Source: Flavobacteriaceae bacterium (GTDB taxonomy: Bacteria; Bacteroidota; Bacteroidia; Flavobacteriales; Flavobacteriaceae). Taken from it: a stretch of 5,988 nt of DNA. Location: contig JAURDG010000094.1 of NCBI GenBank assembly GCA_030828025.1, forward strand, positions 1-5,988, given 5' to 3'. Below the pieces are notes generated by a model. The model ran no database searches, had not been told where the DNA came from, and saw only the letters and a list, made by a program, of their open reading frames with translations. The translations under genes and the position numbers were made by a program. Shown here piece after piece: positions 4,941 to 5,988 of this stretch; position 1 is the first letter of the stretch, and every line of letters begins with the position of its first letter.

Positions 4941-5375
4941 ATGAGGTATGCCGTTTTAATTTTAATATGTACTCTTCTTTCTTGTCACAACAGCAATGCC
5001 CAAAAAACAAACGCTCAAAAATCAACTACAGAAAAGAAAACTGTAAAAGCACAAAATTTAAGCAATAAAACAATTACGTATTTAAGTGGTGAAAATGACT
5101 CGGCATCAATTAAACTAACTATAATTCCTGATGGCAGCTTTTCATTTGTGATGAACATACTTGGCGAAAACGATACAATAAATTCAATTGGAAATTGGAA
5201 AGAAAACGCAAACACCATTACATTAATTTTTGATGATGACGAAAACTTAAACCTTAGTGCCCTTTTTAATTCAAAAAATGATGAATGTAAAGTTACAGGA
5301 AAGCACACAATAGAATTCGAACAGAATTTGTATAAGTTAAGTATTTGGGGGGTTAGTTGCTTTAGAATTGATTAA
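4941..5375 (+). CDS. Small secreted lipoprotein of unknown function, 144 aa
   Basis: I do not recognise this protein. It starts with a type II signal peptide: a short basic N-terminus, a hydrophobic stretch (residues 3-13) and the lipobox LLSC with lipidation Cys15, so the mature protein should be anchored in the outer envelope. A signal peptidase I site at SNA/Q (18-21) is a weaker alternative. Residues 16-40 are polar and Lys/Gln/Thr-rich, with a small internal repeat (NAQKT, NAQKS), and are probably a flexible linker. The rest (about 43-144) reads as alternating beta strands and turns (IPDGSFSF, GNWKENANTITLIFD), like the small beta-barrel or lipocalin-like domains of NlpE-type lipoproteins; that similarity is only a visual impression. 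Cys116 and Cys140 could form a disulfide. It has its own probable promoter and is divergent from the phe/tyr operon. Nothing ties it to the neighbouring toxin-antitoxin pair. Confidence 0.75.
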   Translation: MRYAVLILICTLLSCHNSNAQKTNAQKSTTEKKTVKAQNLSNKTITYLSGENDSASIKLTIIPDGSFSFVMNILGENDTINSIGNWKENANTITLIFDDDENLNLSALFNSKNDECKVTGKHTIEFEQNLYKLSIWGVSCFRID

Positions 5376-5381
5376 AATAGT

Positions 5382-5427
5382 TGCATTTGATGCATTTTTG
5401 GTGCATTTTTACATCAAATTAGCACCA
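5382..5427 (+). promoter_or_regulatory. Operator/promoter repeats upstream of parDE
   Basis: Three direct copies of TGCATTT start at 5382, 5391 and 5402; the last two are TGCATTTTT units 11 bp apart, one helical turn. An inverted repeat ATTTGATG (5385-5392) and CATCAAAT (5412-5419) encloses them, and a second, TGGTGC (5399-5404) and GCACCA (5422-5427), reaches the parD start codon. ParD-type antitoxins usually repress their own promoter by binding such repeats. No exact TAnnTTTG is present; CATTTTTG at 5393-5400 is the nearest match. Confidence 0.5.
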
Positions 5428-5666
5428 TGGCACGACAAAGTATAACGTTTACCAAGCCCAATGATGAATGGCTAAGAGCTCAAGTAGATGGCCAAGAGTA
5501 TATGAGTAAAAGTGAGGTCATTAACGATTTGATTCGTCAAGCACGAAAACAGCACCAAGCAATAGACTGGATTAGAGCAAAGTTGGATAAAGCTGAGCAA
5601 AGCGGATTTACTAACGAAACAAAAGCGGAAATAAAGGCACAAGCAAAATTAATGAGCGATGGCTGA
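5427..5666 (+). CDS. parD: ParD-family type II antitoxin (ribbon-helix-helix), 79 aa
   Basis: This is the antitoxin of a ParDE module. It should neutralise the downstream toxin by direct binding and repress its own operon. The N-terminal half is a ribbon-helix-helix DNA-binding domain: the beta strand RQSITFTKP (3-11), a first helix NDEWLRAQV (12-20), and a second helix after MSKSEVINDLIRQAR (26-40), the typical ParD1/CopG pattern. The C-terminal half (about 43-78) is a charged helical segment expected to wrap around the toxin. The start ATG is preceded by the conserved-looking sequence AGCACC with no Shine-Dalgarno. The gene overlaps the toxin gene by 8 bp, so translation is coupled and antitoxin is made first. 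The length is normal for the family. Confidence 0.9.
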   Translation: MARQSITFTKPNDEWLRAQVDGQEYMSKSEVINDLIRQARKQHQAIDWIRAKLDKAEQSGFTNETKAEIKAQAKLMSDG

Positions 5667-5946
5667 GTATCGCTTAAGCTATGAAGCAAAGAAAGACTTA
5701 ATTCGAATTTATCAATACGGAATTGCGTATTTTGGAATAGCACAAGCTGATGCATACTTCGATGCATTTTTTGAGTGTTTTAACACTATTGCAGAACGAC
5801 CTTTTTCTTTTGAATCTATCGATTACATTAAAAAAGGATACAGACGTTGTGTATGTGGTGTTGATTCCATTTATTTTAGGGTTCACTCAAATGTTGTTGA
5901 AATTATGGCAATTATAGGAAGACAAGATGTATCAACGATTTTATAA
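5659..5946 (+). CDS. parE: ParE-family type II toxin (RelE/ParE superfamily), 95 aa
   Basis: This is the toxin partner of the preceding ParD. Characterised ParE toxins poison DNA gyrase, while RelE relatives cut ribosome-bound mRNA. The sequence shows the ParE layout: strand YRLSYEA (4-10), helix KKDLIRIYQYGIAYFG (11-26), second helix QADAYFDAFFECFNTIAERP (29-48), then the beta sheet GYRRCVCGVDSIYFRV (60-75) and the closing strand VEIMAIIGRQD (80-90), ending in the family's GRQD. It lacks the canonical catalytic set of RelE mRNases as far as I can judge, so gyrase inhibition is the default expectation but is not proven. The ORF is intact, which suggests the module is functional. The 8-bp overlap with parD is typical. 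No terminator is visible in the 42 bases left after the stop. Confidence 0.9.
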   Translation: MAEYRLSYEAKKDLIRIYQYGIAYFGIAQADAYFDAFFECFNTIAERPFSFESIDYIKKGYRRCVCGVDSIYFRVHSNVVEIMAIIGRQDVSTIL

Positions 5947-5988
5947 AACCACCCCACTTTGATGCGCCTGCGTTCCCATTTTAAACAA

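Noticed and set aside
5015..5308. Minus-strand ORF of 97 codons inside the lipoprotein gene
   Set aside because: The plus-strand frame has a signal peptide and lipobox. The minus frame is Phe/Ser-rich, as expected from the complement of AT-rich code.
5942..5988. Minus-strand frame entering from the right edge and ending near the parE stop (ends KMGTQAHQSGVVL)
   Set aside because: Only about 15 codons are visible and no family can be recognised; it could be the tail of a convergent gene or chance. The C-rich tail also shows no clear terminator.
1..5988. CRISPR arrays, tRNA or rRNA genes, insertion sequences
   Set aside because: No regularly spaced repeats, cloverleaf-like segments, transposase frames or terminal inverted repeats were found by eye.

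Overview
The window looks like Bacteroidota chromosome. The evidence is the Bacteroidota-type -7 promoter motif (TAnnTTTG) upstream of both divergent units, the lack of clear Shine-Dalgarno sequences, moderate-to-low GC, and a DAHP synthase with a C-terminal chorismate mutase, an arrangement known from Prevotella and Porphyromonas. I cannot name a genus.

Left part (positions 1-4814, minus strand): one compact operon for phenylalanine and tyrosine synthesis. In transcription order it holds a promoter at about 4807-4814, a 17-codon aromatic-rich leader peptide (4746-4799), overlapping antiterminator and terminator hairpins (4684-4745), prephenate dehydratase pheA, a class I/II PLP aminotransferase, prephenate/arogenate dehydrogenase tyrA, bifunctional DAHP synthase/chorismate mutase, and the ribosome-assembly GTPase rsgA, which runs off the left edge. 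pheA/aminotransferase and aminotransferase/tyrA overlap by ATGA, tyrA and DAHPS-CM are 8 bp apart, and rsgA follows after 34 bp. Together the enzymes make DAHP at the pathway entry, convert chorismate to prephenate, and carry prephenate down both branches.

The main discovery is the control region. The leader peptide MKNNTYYTPFYYFYSGK has five Tyr and two Phe in 17 residues. Its stop codon directly abuts the 5' arm of an antiterminator that is mutually exclusive with a strong intrinsic terminator ending 7 nt before the pheA start codon. This is a complete ribosome-mediated Tyr/Phe attenuator, and the leader ORF starts so close to the predicted +1 that its mRNA is probably leaderless or nearly so.

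Middle (4815-4940): a divergent intergenic region with an 18-bp A/T palindrome, a nested inverted repeat and a probable plus-strand promoter.

Right part (4941-5946, plus strand): accessory genes. These are a small lipoprotein of unknown function and a ParD/ParE type II toxin-antitoxin pair, preceded by repeats that probably form its operator. Positions 5947-5988 hold nothing I can assign.
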